Source: Agromyces kandeliae
GTDB lineage: Bacteria > Actinomycetota > Actinomycetes > Actinomycetales > Microbacteriaceae
Direction of reading: 5' to 3'
NCBI RefSeq assembly: GCF_009674665.1
Contig: NZ_WKJD01000010.1
Span: 22,258 to 86,257, forward strand
Length of the DNA: 64,000 nt
Part shown: positions 17,867 to 26,215 of the stretch, piece after piece
Layout: the number at the start of each line of letters is the position of its first letter
Position numbering within the stretch: position 1 is the stretch's first letter
The notes under the pieces: model-generated
Told to the model about the DNA's origin: nothing
What the model saw: the letters and a program-made list of their open reading frames with translations, nothing else
The model's database searches: none
Translations under genes and position numbers: made by a program

Positions 17867-18729
17867 CCGATCCCCTCCATGACCTCGATCAGCCGTGCCA
17901 TGCTCTCGCGCGCCAGGCGCGGCGCCGCGTGCGAGTGGCGCGGCAGCTCGACGGCGGCGACCCCGCCGTACCCGAGCTCGGCGAGCGTGCGGAACGCGAG
18001 CTCGAGGTCGAGCGCTCCCGTTCCGAGTTCGAGGTGCTCGTGCGCGTGCGGCAGCATGTCGTCGACCTGCACGTTCACGAGCAGGTCGCCCGCGGCGCGG
18101 AGCGCGGCTTCGACCCCGCCGGGCTCGACCACCACGCAGTGGCCGAGGTCGACCGTGATGCCGAACTCCGGCGGATCGCCGAGCTCGGCCCGCAGCCGCA
18201 GCGCGTCGGCGACGGTCTCGACGAGCATGCCCGGCTCGGGCTCGAAGCCGAGCCGCACGCCGTGGTCCCGGGCTGCGACGACGAGCCGGGACATCCGCTC
18301 GACGAGCCGACGCCAGGCGCCCGCCGGGCCGACGCCGTCGGGCAGCACGCCCGACCAGAGCGAGACGCAGTCGGCGCCGAGGACCTCGGCGATCTCGATC
18401 GCGCGCACGAGGAAGGCCACGCGCTGCTCGGCCTCGACGTCGTCGTCGAGCAGGTTCGGGCGGTGCTTGCGGAAGGGGTCGAGCACGTAGCGCCCGCCGG
18501 TCTCGACGACCACCCGGAGGCCGCGCTCCCGGAGGTCGTCGCGGAGGAGCCGCGCGTCGTCGCGCCATCCGGCCGCGAACGGGTCGAGATGCGGATGCCC
18601 CAGGGTCAGCGCGACCGCGCCGTACCCGGTGCGCTGCACCACGTCGAGCGCCGCGCCGAGCGGGTGGTCGGCGAGCCCGTTCGTTCCGTAGCCCAGCACG
18701 GGCCGGACGAGCGTCGTGGACCCGGTCAC
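17863..18729 (-). CDS. TIM-barrel sugar phosphate isomerase/epimerase of the ebo operon
   Basis: A 288-residue xylose-isomerase-like TIM barrel. Candidate metal ligands are in LGFEPEPGMLVE, FGITVDLGHCVVVEPGG, VNVQVDDMLPHAHEHLELGTGAL and AAVELPRHSH. It starts with GTG overlapping the stop of the UbiA gene by 4 bp (GTGA), and its own stop overlaps the eboA start. It is thus a third TIM-barrel protein in one operon, distinct from EboE and from the 12827-13846 protein. In cyclitol pathways, relatives act as dehydratases or isomerases on keto-cyclitols; the reaction here is unknown. Confidence 0.82.
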   Translation of the reverse strand: MTGSTTLVRPVLGYGTNGLADHPLGAALDVVQRTGYGAVALTLGHPHLDPFAAGWRDDARLLRDDLRERGLRVVVETGGRYVLDPFRKHRPNLLDDDVEAEQRVAFLVRAIEIAEVLGADCVSLWSGVLPDGVGPAGAWRRLVERMSRLVVAARDHGVRLGFEPEPGMLVETVADALRLRAELGDPPEFGITVDLGHCVVVEPGGVEAALRAAGDLLVNVQVDDMLPHAHEHLELGTGALDLELAFRTLAELGYGGVAAVELPRHSHAAPRLARESMARLIEVMEGIG

Positions 18730-19592
18730 GTGATCTCACGCCCCTTCGCGCCGCGCCGCGCGAGCAGGATGCCGAGCGCGTCGACCGCCAGGAGCACGAC
18801 CGCGTCGATCGGGCGACCGGCGCGGGCCGTGAGCGCCGCCTGCAGCGGCACCATCGCGAGGATCCCCCGGCGCGTGGCGTCGCGGACGACGGGACCGGTC
18901 GGCGTGCCCACGGCGCCGGCCTGTACACGGAGGGTCGGGAGCGCGAACCGGGCGGCCGCGACCCACGACACGACGCCCGCGGCATCCGCCCTCGGCCGGA
19001 CGGCGGCGGCGGCGGACCCGGCGGTGACGACCGCGGCGGCCGCCGCCACCGCGGCACTCGTGCCGTGCACCTCGCCGCGCGCGAGCGCCGTGACGCTCGC
19101 GGTGTGCCCGGCCATCACGAGCGCGGGGCGCGCGGCGACGCGAGCGCCGTCGGAGCCCGCGCCGAGCAGCACGTCGAGCCCGCGGCAGGCGCCCATGACG
19201 AACGGGCCGAGCACGTTCCGCTTGGCCGAGACATCGTACGCCCAGATGGAGCCGGCGAGCGGGAGGGCGACGGCGAGCGAGGACCGGCCGCCGGTGAGAC
19301 CGGCGACGGCGATCCCCGCCGCGGTCAGCGCGCCGGCCGTGGCGAGGGCCGCGCGCCGCGTCACCCGGCCGGAGGGGATGGGCCGCTCGGGGCGCTCGAC
19401 GCGGTCGAGTTCCGCGTCGGCCGCGTCGTTCAGCGCCATCCCGCCCCAGTAGAGCAGCACCGAGGCGACGGGCAGTCCGAGACGGGGAAGGATGCCGCGA
19501 CGCCCGGTCGCGGCCATGCCCGCGGTCGCGTCGCCGAGCACCGTCAGGCCGGCGGGCGCGCGGACCAGCTGCAGGAACGCGGGTGCGTCCAC
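18726..19592 (-). CDS. eboC: UbiA-family prenyltransferase, EboC-like
   Basis: A 288-residue integral membrane prenyltransferase. The first catalytic motif N55-D-x-x-D59-x-x-x-D63 is followed by the RPERPIPSGRV loop, both diagnostic of UbiA enzymes. The second motif region is Y119-D-V-S-A-K124 in place of the classical DxxxD. Seven to nine hydrophobic helices are visible. Such enzymes transfer a polyprenyl chain to an acceptor at the cytoplasmic membrane face. A prenyl diphosphate synthase and a cyclitol-phosphate-forming enzyme are encoded beside it, so the acceptor may be a cyclitol. Start is GTG 19592, 1 bp after the upstream stop. Confidence 0.88.
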   Translation of the reverse strand: MDAPAFLQLVRAPAGLTVLGDATAGMAATGRRGILPRLGLPVASVLLYWGGMALNDAADAELDRVERPERPIPSGRVTRRAALATAGALTAAGIAVAGLTGGRSSLAVALPLAGSIWAYDVSAKRNVLGPFVMGACRGLDVLLGAGSDGARVAARPALVMAGHTASVTALARGEVHGTSAAVAAAAAVVTAGSAAAAVRPRADAAGVVSWVAAARFALPTLRVQAGAVGTPTGPVVRDATRRGILAMVPLQAALTARAGRPIDAVVLLAVDALGILLARRGAKGREIT

Positions 19593-19593
19593 G

Positions 19594-20775
19594 TCACGCC
19601 ACCTGCGCCGCGGACCTCCGGACCGCCGTCCGGAGCGCCCACGAGACCAGCTCGTCGGCCTGACGGGCGAACGCGTGCTCGTCGCTCCCCCACGGGTCCT
19701 TGAAGAAGTAGCCGAGCTCGGCGACCGGGCCGGTGACGCCGGCGCCGTCGGCGAGCGAGAGCAGTCGCGCGAGGTCGATCACGAGCGGCGCGGCGAGCGT
19801 CGAGTCGTAGGCGCTCCAGGTGGTCTGCAGCGTGATCCGGGTGTCGAGGAAGCCCTCGGCGTGCACGTGGTCCCACGCCGTCTTCAGGTCGCCGAGGTCG
19901 GGGACGTTGTCGATGTGCAGCGGGGTCACGACGTCGTCGCCGAGCAGGTCGTTCAGTCCGCGGTTCTTCGAGACGAGCTTCGACTGCACCGCGGCGGGGT
20001 CGGCGAGCGTCGCGCCGTCGCCGCCGCCGAGGAGGTTGGCACCGGCCCAGGAGAGCACGCGCATGCCGCGCGACGCGAACATGGGCGCGAGCACCGTGCG
20101 GAGCAGCGTCTCACCGGTCTTGCCGTCCTGGCCGGCGATCGGCACGCCGGAGTCCGCCGCGAGGTCGCGGAGCGCCGGGATGCCGAGCGAGAGGGACGGC
20201 GTGAAGCACGCGTAGGGCGCGCCGGCGCCGGCGACGGCGGCGATCGCCGAGAGCGTGCTCGAGGGTAGCGACTCGGAGGCAGGGTCGTCGAGCGCCGCGT
20301 CGAGCGCGGCGCGGTCGTGGAACTCGGGTCGGTCGGCGGGGAGCGGTTCGGTCGAGGCGACGTCGATGACCACGACCCGGGCGAGGCCGTGGCGTTCCCG
20401 GAAGTCGCGGATGTCGGCGGCGCGGAGCTCGATCTCCTCGCGCTGGGTGCCGCGCGGGGTGCGGGCGAGCAGGCGGATGTCGGCATCGATGGCGTCGAGC
20501 CGGGCGCCGACGGCGTCGACGATCCGCGCGGGCAGCATTCCGCCCGCGGCGAGCGAGCGTGCGCGCTCGACGAGCGGGGTGTCGTCGACGTCGTGGCCTC
20601 CGACCACCAGGTCGCCGAACGCCGTGAGCGCGACGCCGTCGAACTCGGGCCCCGCGGTCGTCAGCCCCACCGGTGCCACGATCCCGTCTGCGAGGGCGGC
20701 GAGGCCCACGGTCGCGGTGGTCGCCACGCTCCCTCGAGCGCCCACGAACCAGATCCCGGTCCGTCCTTCGTTCAT
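19594..20775 (-). CDS. Inositol-3-phosphate synthase-like sugar-phosphate cyclase
   Basis: A 393-residue enzyme with an N-terminal NAD-binding loop (WFVGARGSVATTA, residues 9-21). It has the conserved synthase segment with PIAGQDGKTGETLLRTVLAP, then SWAGANLLGGGDGATL and SKLVSKNRGLNDLL, and the C-terminal GYFFKDPWGSDEHAF. Family enzymes convert glucose-6-phosphate to 1L-myo-inositol-1-phosphate. The N-terminus differs from the housekeeping mycobacterial Ino1 type, so this is probably a second, pathway-specific copy. It is the first gene of the ebo-like operon, where other ebo clusters carry EboD, a different sugar-phosphate cyclase. A promoter with a 17-bp spacer lies upstream. Confidence 0.85.
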   Translation of the reverse strand: MNEGRTGIWFVGARGSVATTATVGLAALADGIVAPVGLTTAGPEFDGVALTAFGDLVVGGHDVDDTPLVERARSLAAGGMLPARIVDAVGARLDAIDADIRLLARTPRGTQREEIELRAADIRDFRERHGLARVVVIDVASTEPLPADRPEFHDRAALDAALDDPASESLPSSTLSAIAAVAGAGAPYACFTPSLSLGIPALRDLAADSGVPIAGQDGKTGETLLRTVLAPMFASRGMRVLSWAGANLLGGGDGATLADPAAVQSKLVSKNRGLNDLLGDDVVTPLHIDNVPDLGDLKTAWDHVHAEGFLDTRITLQTTWSAYDSTLAAPLVIDLARLLSLADGAGVTGPVAELGYFFKDPWGSDEHAFARQADELVSWALRTAVRRSAAQVA

Positions 20776-20829
20776 CGTCGAACTCCATTCCTGTGCACCG
20801 TTGCGCGTGGGCGCCGTGGCCCGATCTCG

Positions 20830-20858
20830 AAGCTAGCCGAGCTTGAATCCTCGGTCAA
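20830..20858 (-). promoter_or_regulatory. Promoter of the ebo-like operon
   Basis: On the minus strand TTGACC (20858-20853) and TAGCTT (20835-20830) are separated by 17 bp inside a locally AT-rich stretch, about 55 bp before the first gene of the operon. Confidence 0.55.
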
Positions 20859-20907
20859 TCAGAAGTTGCATTGCTTTGGCGATAACTCGCTCGTGTTCAG
20901 TTGAAAG

Positions 20908-22068
20908 TCAGGCCGAGCGGCCGGGCACGCTCCGGGCGAGCACCCCGAGGTACGCCTCGAGCTCCCCGGGAAGCCCGGCGCCGTCGAGCGCCGCCACCGC
21001 ATCGGCCGCCCGACGGACGATGCAGGCGCGATGCCGTTCGAGCGCGCCGCTGTCGCGCATGACGGTGCGGACCCGCTCGACGCCCGCGTCGGACAGGTCC
21101 GCCCGACCGACGTCGCGGTCGAGGCTCGCCCGCTGCTGCTCCGACGAGCCGGCGTACGCGAGCTGGAGCAGGAACGTGCGCTTGCCCGACCGGATGTCGG
21201 AACTCGTCGACTTGCCGGTCCGCTCCGGGTCGCCGAACACCGCGAGCTCGTCGTCCATGAACTGGTACGCGACCCCGAGGTGCCGACCGAACTCCTCGAG
21301 CGCGGCGAGCGCCGAGGCATCCGCTCGCCCGGACGCCAGGGCGCCGAGACGGAGCGGCAGGGCGACGCTGTAGCCGGAGGTCTTGAGCTCCGCCGTGCGG
21401 GCGGGACGAGCCGCTTCGGGCGAGAGCCCCTCCCCGCGGACGTCCATGAGCTCGCCCGAGACCGCCCGCCCGAGGGCGGTCACGACCTCGAGCACGAGCG
21501 AGACCCGGATCCCGTCCTGCACCGGAACGCGGGCGAGGACTCCGATGCACTCCCCGATCGCGAGGTCGCCGGCGAGGACGGCGGCCGACGCCGCCCGGTG
21601 CTCGGCCGTCGATGCCGCGCCGATCGATCGCAGCGTCTCGCGCGTGACGCCGAACAGGTTCGGGCGACCGTGACGGCGGTCGTCGCCATCGATCAGGTCG
21701 TCGTGGACGCAGAGCCCGAGGTGCAGCAGCTGGACTGCCGCGGACAGCCCGTCGCAGGCCTTCGCGTCCGCGCCGCCCATGCCGAGGTAGGCCGCAGCGG
21801 CCAGCCTCGAACGGACGTACTTCCCCCCGCGCTGCGCGGCGAGCCCGTCGATGAGTTCCAGCAGCTCCGGCTGGTCGTCGGCGGATGCGGCGAGGGCGGC
21901 CCAGACGGTCGCCGTCGCGGCCGGCGCACGCGCGACGGCCGTCTCGACGCGACCGGCGAGCCCGGCCGCACCGTGCTCGGCCTCGTGCGCTCCACCGATC
22001 GCCCCATCGACCCCCTCGGCTCGCCGACCGGCCCGTTCGCCGAGCCGCACGGATCCGGTGGACGACAT
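20908..22068 (-). CDS. Polyprenyl diphosphate synthase (trans-isoprenyl synthase)
   Basis: A 386-residue prenyl chain-elongating enzyme that condenses isopentenyl diphosphate onto an allylic primer. The first Asp-rich motif is D123-D-L-I-D127-G-D-D and the second region is D272-D-E-L-A-V-F-G-D280, the DDxxx form common in actinobacterial GGPP synthases. The GGKYVRSRL segment (81-89) binds diphosphate. The first 60 residues are Ala/Glu-rich and atypical. It probably supplies the donor for the UbiA enzyme encoded 1.3 kb downstream. It lies 47 bp after the dehydrogenase gene and 132 bp before the operon's own promoter. Product chain length cannot be read from the sequence. Confidence 0.87.
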   Translation of the reverse strand: MSSTGSVRLGERAGRRAEGVDGAIGGAHEAEHGAAGLAGRVETAVARAPAATATVWAALAASADDQPELLELIDGLAAQRGGKYVRSRLAAAAYLGMGGADAKACDGLSAAVQLLHLGLCVHDDLIDGDDRRHGRPNLFGVTRETLRSIGAASTAEHRAASAAVLAGDLAIGECIGVLARVPVQDGIRVSLVLEVVTALGRAVSGELMDVRGEGLSPEAARPARTAELKTSGYSVALPLRLGALASGRADASALAALEEFGRHLGVAYQFMDDELAVFGDPERTGKSTSSDIRSGKRTFLLQLAYAGSSEQQRASLDRDVGRADLSDAGVERVRTVMRDSGALERHRACIVRRAADAVAALDGAGLPGELEAYLGVLARSVPGRSA

Positions 22069-22115
22069 CCCGCACCTTCCCCTCGTTCGCGGACCCGGAG
22101 CCGATCGTGCCCGCG

Positions 22116-23315
22116 TCAGCCGGCCACCGGGGCCGGCTCGGCGACCCCCACCCACGCGCCCGTGGATGCGGCGCTCTCCTCGACCGCGTCGAGCACCCGC
22201 TGCACGTGGAGGCCGTCCGCGAAGGACGGACTCGGGTCGGCGCCCGTGGCGATCGCCTCGACGAAGTCCCTCGCCTGGTTCGCGAAGCCGTGCTCGTAGC
22301 CGAGGAGGTGGCCTGCCGGCCACCATGCCGAGACCCACGGGTGCTCGGGCTCGGTGACGATGATCGACGTGAATCCCTGCTCGCTCGCAGGCGACGTCGC
22401 GTCGTAGTACTCGATGCGGTTGAGGTGCTCGAGGTCGAATGCGATCGCGCCACGCGATCCCGACACCTCCACGCGCAGGGCGTTCTTGCGGCCGGTCGCC
22501 ATGCGCGATGCCTCGAACGAACCCAGCGCGCCCGACGCGAAGCGCCCGTGGAAGAACGCGACGTCGTCGACGGTGACCTCCCCGACGCCGGTGGCGGAGG
22601 CGGTCGAGCCGCCCGAGATGCCTCCGGACGAGGAGCCGGCGATCGGCCGCTGTCGGACGAAGGTCTCGAGCAGCCCCGACACCTCGGCGACCCGGACCCC
22701 GGTGAGGTACTCGGCCATGTCGACCGCGTGCGCACCGATGTCACCGAGCGCACCCGATCCGGCCCGGTCCTTCTGCAACCGCCAGGTCATGGGCGACGCA
22801 GGATCGACGAGCCAGTCCTGCAGGTACGAGGCGCGCACGTGACGGATCTCGCCGATGCGCCCCTCGGCGATGAGGTGCCGCGCGAAGGCGGTCGCCGGGA
22901 GGCGCCGGTAGGTGAACCCCACCATCGAACGGATGCCGCGCGCCGCAGCGGCCTCGGCCGCCCGGGTCATCGCCTCGGCCTCGGCCGACGAATTCGCGAG
23001 CGGCTTCTCGCAGAGCACGTGCTTGCCCGCCTCGAGGGCGGCGATGGCGATCTCCGCGTGGCTGTCTCCCGGGGTGACGATGTCGACGACGTCGACGTCA
23101 TCCCGCGTGACGACGTCGCGCCAGTCCGATGCGGACTCGCGCCAGCCCCACTTCTCGGCGGAGGCGGCGGCCCGATCCGGATCTCGGCCGACGAGGACGT
23201 CCATCGTCGGCTCGACCGTGAGGTCGAAGAACCTCGGGGCGACGCGCCATCCCTGCGAGTGGGCGGCCCCCATGAAACCGTTGCCCACCATCGCGACGCG
23301 GAGTCGTTCACGCAT
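22116..23315 (-). CDS. Gfo/Idh/MocA-family NAD(P)-dependent oxidoreductase
   Basis: A 399-residue dehydrogenase with an N-terminal Rossmann fold (VAMVGNGFMGAAHSQG, residues 7-22), the conserved CEKPLA motif with its catalytic Lys, and GDIGAHAVDMAEYL carrying the conserved His/Asp. Members oxidise sugars or cyclitols such as myo-inositol. A Ser/Gly-rich insertion (SSSGGISGGSTASATG) interrupts the C-terminal domain. It is encoded 72 bp after the ABC binding protein, across a strong terminator, so it probably belongs to the same catabolic locus. The TIM-barrel protein at 12827-13846 is the kind of partner usually encoded with it. Confidence 0.88.
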   Translation of the reverse strand: MRERLRVAMVGNGFMGAAHSQGWRVAPRFFDLTVEPTMDVLVGRDPDRAAASAEKWGWRESASDWRDVVTRDDVDVVDIVTPGDSHAEIAIAALEAGKHVLCEKPLANSSAEAEAMTRAAEAAAARGIRSMVGFTYRRLPATAFARHLIAEGRIGEIRHVRASYLQDWLVDPASPMTWRLQKDRAGSGALGDIGAHAVDMAEYLTGVRVAEVSGLLETFVRQRPIAGSSSGGISGGSTASATGVGEVTVDDVAFFHGRFASGALGSFEASRMATGRKNALRVEVSGSRGAIAFDLEHLNRIEYYDATSPASEQGFTSIIVTEPEHPWVSAWWPAGHLLGYEHGFANQARDFVEAIATGADPSPSFADGLHVQRVLDAVEESAASTGAWVGVAEPAPVAG

Positions 23316-23343
23316 GCAGATCGAGCTGCCTTTCTGGGTAGGG

Positions 23344-23375
23344 GAGGCTGGGCGCCCCGAGGGGCGCCCAGCCTC
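23344..23375. terminator. Perfect hairpin terminator after sugar-binding protein gene
   Basis: Arms 23344-23358 and 23361-23375 are perfect 15-bp complements (GAGGCTGGGCGCCCC) with only 2 nt between them, 13 bp beyond the minus-strand stop. It may attenuate rather than block read-through into the dehydrogenase gene. Confidence 0.75.
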
Positions 23376-23387
23376 GTGGTGTTCGGA

Positions 23388-24434
23388 TCAGGACTCGAAC
23401 GCGAACTGGATGTAGTCGTCCACGTTGTCCGAGGTCACGACCGGTGCGTCGAGCACGATCCGGTTGGCGACGCTCGGCGTGTACAGGTCGCTCATCGTCT
23501 TGCCCTGCGCGATCAGGCGGGCCAGCGCGATGCCGTCGGCCGCCTGCGTCGACGGGTAGATGACCGTCGCCTCGAGCACCGAGTCGCCCGACTGGATGGC
23601 GCGCATCGCGTTCGCGCTGCCCGCACCGCCGACCATGAAGAACTCGTCGCGCCCGGCGGCGTCGATGGCCGCGAGGACGCCGACGCCCTGGTCGTCGTCG
23701 TGGTTCCAGATCGCGTCGATCTCCGGCGCGGCCGAGAGCAGCTGCGAGGTCACGGCCTCGCCGCCCTGGATGGTGAAGTCCGCGGCGACGCGGTTGGTCA
23801 CCTCGAGACCGCAGTCGGACAGGGCGTCGGCGAAGCCCGCCGAGCGGTCCTGGGTCAGCGGCAGCGAGTCGATGCCGGCGATCTCGGCGATGACCGCGTC
23901 GTCCTGCCCTTCGAGCCGTTCGCAGATGTACGTGCCGGCGCTGACGCCCATGCCGTAGTTGTCGCCCAGGATCGTCGCACGTGCGGCGAAGGGGCTCGAG
24001 AACTCGCGGTCGACGTTGATGACCGGGATGCCGGCCTCCATCGCCGCGGTCGCCGCCTCGGTGAGCGCGGCGCCGTCGGTGGGCAGCAGCACGATCGCGT
24101 CGACGCCGTCGTTGACGAACGTCTCGACCTGGCTGATCTGGAGGTTGGCGTCGTTCGTCCCCTCCGCGACGCGGAGCTCGACGTCGGGGTAGCTGTCGGC
24201 GGCGGCGATGGCCGCCGAGTTGATCGCTCCGAGCCAGCCGTGGTCGGCCGCGGGGCCCGAGAAGCCGATGACGACCGTGTCGCCGGCCTCGGCGTTCTCC
24301 TCGGCGGAGTTCTGGTTCTCCGTGATGTTCGACTCGGATCCGCCCGCCGTGCAGCCGGCCAGCAGGCCGGCGACCGCGAGGGATGCGCCCGCCATGACCA
24401 GCATGCGGGCTCGTGAAGTGCGGGTGACACTCAT
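23388..24434 (-). CDS. Sugar ABC transporter substrate-binding lipoprotein (RbsB type)
   Basis: A 348-residue periplasmic-binding-fold lipoprotein. The lipobox LAGC places the lipidated Cys at residue 28, followed by an acidic spacer. The domain resembles ribose/galactose-type binding proteins (VVIGFSGPAADHGWLGAINSAA, DAIVLLPTDGAAL, VINVDREF, WNHDDDQGVGVLAAI). It delivers a monosaccharide or cyclitol to the importer encoded divergently by the ATPase and permease genes. GGAGAGGA upstream of ATG 24434 is a good ribosome-binding site. A terminator follows its stop. The sugar is not identifiable from sequence alone. Confidence 0.9.
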   Translation of the reverse strand: MSVTRTSRARMLVMAGASLAVAGLLAGCTAGGSESNITENQNSAEENAEAGDTVVIGFSGPAADHGWLGAINSAAIAAADSYPDVELRVAEGTNDANLQISQVETFVNDGVDAIVLLPTDGAALTEAATAAMEAGIPVINVDREFSSPFAARATILGDNYGMGVSAGTYICERLEGQDDAVIAEIAGIDSLPLTQDRSAGFADALSDCGLEVTNRVAADFTIQGGEAVTSQLLSAAPEIDAIWNHDDDQGVGVLAAIDAAGRDEFFMVGGAGSANAMRAIQSGDSVLEATVIYPSTQAADGIALARLIAQGKTMSDLYTPSVANRIVLDAPVVTSDNVDDYIQFAFES

Positions 24435-24565
24435 TCGTGTAGTCCTCTCCTTGGATGTGACGCAGCACCGCCAGATGGACCTCGTATCCATCCGGGTGCC
24501 ACCACACCCAACGGAGTCCACGCTGACGTTTCGTGAGCGTAGCAGAAGGTAGCCGTATCTGCGCA

Positions 24566-24591
24566 ACTTATGTTTGTGTCGCGTTATAAGT
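24566..24591. promoter_or_regulatory. Candidate ROK-repressor operator between divergent transporter genes
   Basis: ACTTAT (24566-24571) and ATAAGT (24586-24591) form an inverted repeat around a 14-bp spacer, in an AT-rich island of the 260-bp divergent gap. The nearby ROK gene is the obvious regulator. Confidence 0.4.
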
Positions 24592-24660
24592 GGCCAGCCA
24601 CTCATCCCGACGCCCGGCCGCGCGCGTCGGAGGATTCTCGACCGGATTCGGCGAAACCAC

Positions 24661-24697
24661 TTGCGACATCGCGAGTTCCGGTTATGATTTTCGAGTG
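24661..24697 (+). promoter_or_regulatory. Promoter of leaderless ATPase gene
   Basis: TTGCGA (24661-24666), a 16-bp spacer and TATGAT (24683-24688) put the transcription start near GTG 24695, 6 nt past the -10 box. No ribosome-binding site is present. Confidence 0.55.
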
Positions 24698-26215
24698 ATC
24701 AAAGACGACCATCTTCCGGCATTACTCCGCATGAGCGGCATCTCGAAGAACTTCTCCGGCGTGCAGGCGCTGAAGAACGTCGACCTCGAGATCGTCGCGG
24801 GCGAGGTCCACTGCATCCTCGGGCAGAACGGCGCAGGCAAGTCGACGCTGATCAAGACGCTCGCCGGGGCGCACGTCCCCGACTCGGGGACGATCGAGTG
24901 GAACGGCGAGCAGGTCTCGCTGCACTCCCCCCAGGACGCGATCGAGCTCGGCATCGCCACGATGTACCAGGAGCTCGACGTCGTCGACGGGCTGACCATC
25001 TCCGAGAACATCTTCCTCGGGCACGAACTCTCCATGGGCGGCTTCCTCCGCGCGGGCGAGGCGAACGAGCGCACGAGGCGGCTGCTCGAACGACTGGGAC
25101 ACGGCGACCTTCCGCCGTCGCGCGAGGTCGGGACGCTGAGCGCGGCGAACAAGCAGATCGTCAGCATGGCCCGGGCGCTCTCGCACGACACGCGGCTCAT
25201 CATCATGGACGAGCCGTCCGCCGTGCTCGACGGCGAGGAGGTGAAGAACCTCTTCCGGGTCGTCCGCGAGCTCACGAACGCGGGCATCGCGGTCGTGTAC
25301 ATCACGCATCGACTGGAGGAGATCCGGGAGATCGGAGACCGCATCACGGTCCTGAAGGACGGTCGCAGCACCGCGAACGGCCTGGACGTCTCCGAGACGC
25401 CGACCTCCGAGCTCATCCGGCGCATGACGGGCCGCGAGGTCGAGAACGTCTTCCCGCCGGCCACGCCGATCCCCGACGACGCGCCGCAGGCGCTCGAGGT
25501 CGATGGCCTCTCGCTCGAGGGCGTCTTCCATGACGTGGGCTTCACGGTCCGGGCCGGCGAGATCGTCGGACTCGCGGGCCTCGTCGGCTCCGGCCGATCG
25601 GAGATCCTCGAGACGATCTACGGCGCGCGGCGCGCGACCTCCGGCACCGTCCGGGCCAACGGCCGCGAGCTGCGCCGCGGCTCGGTCCGCGACGCGGTGC
25701 GAGCGGGGATCGGGCTCTCGCCGGAGGAGCGCAAGAGCCAGGGCCTCCTCCTCGACGAGCCCATCTTCCGGAACGTCACGCTGTCCTCGTTCGCGAGGTT
25801 CGCCCGCGGCGGGTTCGTCGACGAACGCCGCGAGCGCCGCATCGCCGCCGAGCAGATCGACGCGCTGGAGCTCCGCCCGGCCGATCCCGACCGTCCGGCT
25901 CGCACGCTCTCGGGCGGCAACCAGCAGAAGATCCTGCTGGCGCGCTGGCTCGTGAACCGCACGTCCGTGCTCCTCCTGGACGAGCCGACGCGCGGCGTGG
26001 ACGTCGGCGCCCGCGCCGAGATCTACGCCCTCATCCGCGAGCTCGCGGCGAACGGCGACGCCGTCGTCGTCGTGTCGAGCGAGATCGAGGAAGTGCTCGG
26101 ACTCGCCGACACCGTCCTCGTCGTCGGGGACGGCCGCATCCTGACGACAGTGAAGTCAGACCAGATCGACGAGCACCAGGTGCTCGACCTCGTCATGAAA
26201 GGAACCTCCGCGTGA
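24695..26215 (+). CDS. Sugar ABC transporter ATP-binding protein (RbsA/MglA type, two ATPase domains)
   Basis: A 506-residue tandem ATPase. The first domain has Walker A GQNGAGKS (43-50), a degenerate signature (TLSAANKQI) and Walker B LIIMDEPSAVLD. The second has a degenerate Walker A (GLVGSGRSE), the signature LSGGNQQK and VLLLDEPTRGVDVGA. This asymmetry is normal for the family. I start it at GTG 24695, which is 6 nt after a good -10 box and lacks a Shine-Dalgarno sequence; ATG 24731 would cut the N-terminus short. Its stop overlaps the permease GTG by 4 bp. Confidence 0.92.
   Translation: MIKDDHLPALLRMSGISKNFSGVQALKNVDLEIVAGEVHCILGQNGAGKSTLIKTLAGAHVPDSGTIEWNGEQVSLHSPQDAIELGIATMYQELDVVDGLTISENIFLGHELSMGGFLRAGEANERTRRLLERLGHGDLPPSREVGTLSAANKQIVSMARALSHDTRLIIMDEPSAVLDGEEVKNLFRVVRELTNAGIAVVYITHRLEEIREIGDRITVLKDGRSTANGLDVSETPTSELIRRMTGREVENVFPPATPIPDDAPQALEVDGLSLEGVFHDVGFTVRAGEIVGLAGLVGSGRSEILETIYGARRATSGTVRANGRELRRGSVRDAVRAGIGLSPEERKSQGLLLDEPIFRNVTLSSFARFARGGFVDERRERRIAAEQIDALELRPADPDRPARTLSGGNQQKILLARWLVNRTSVLLLDEPTRGVDVGARAEIYALIRELAANGDAVVVVSSEIEEVLGLADTVLVVGDGRILTTVKSDQIDEHQVLDLVMKGTSA

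Noticed and set aside
18585..18600. Near-matches of the 11-mer such as GCGGATGCCCC
   Set aside because: Only exact copies were counted for the over-representation claim; near-matches may be chance.
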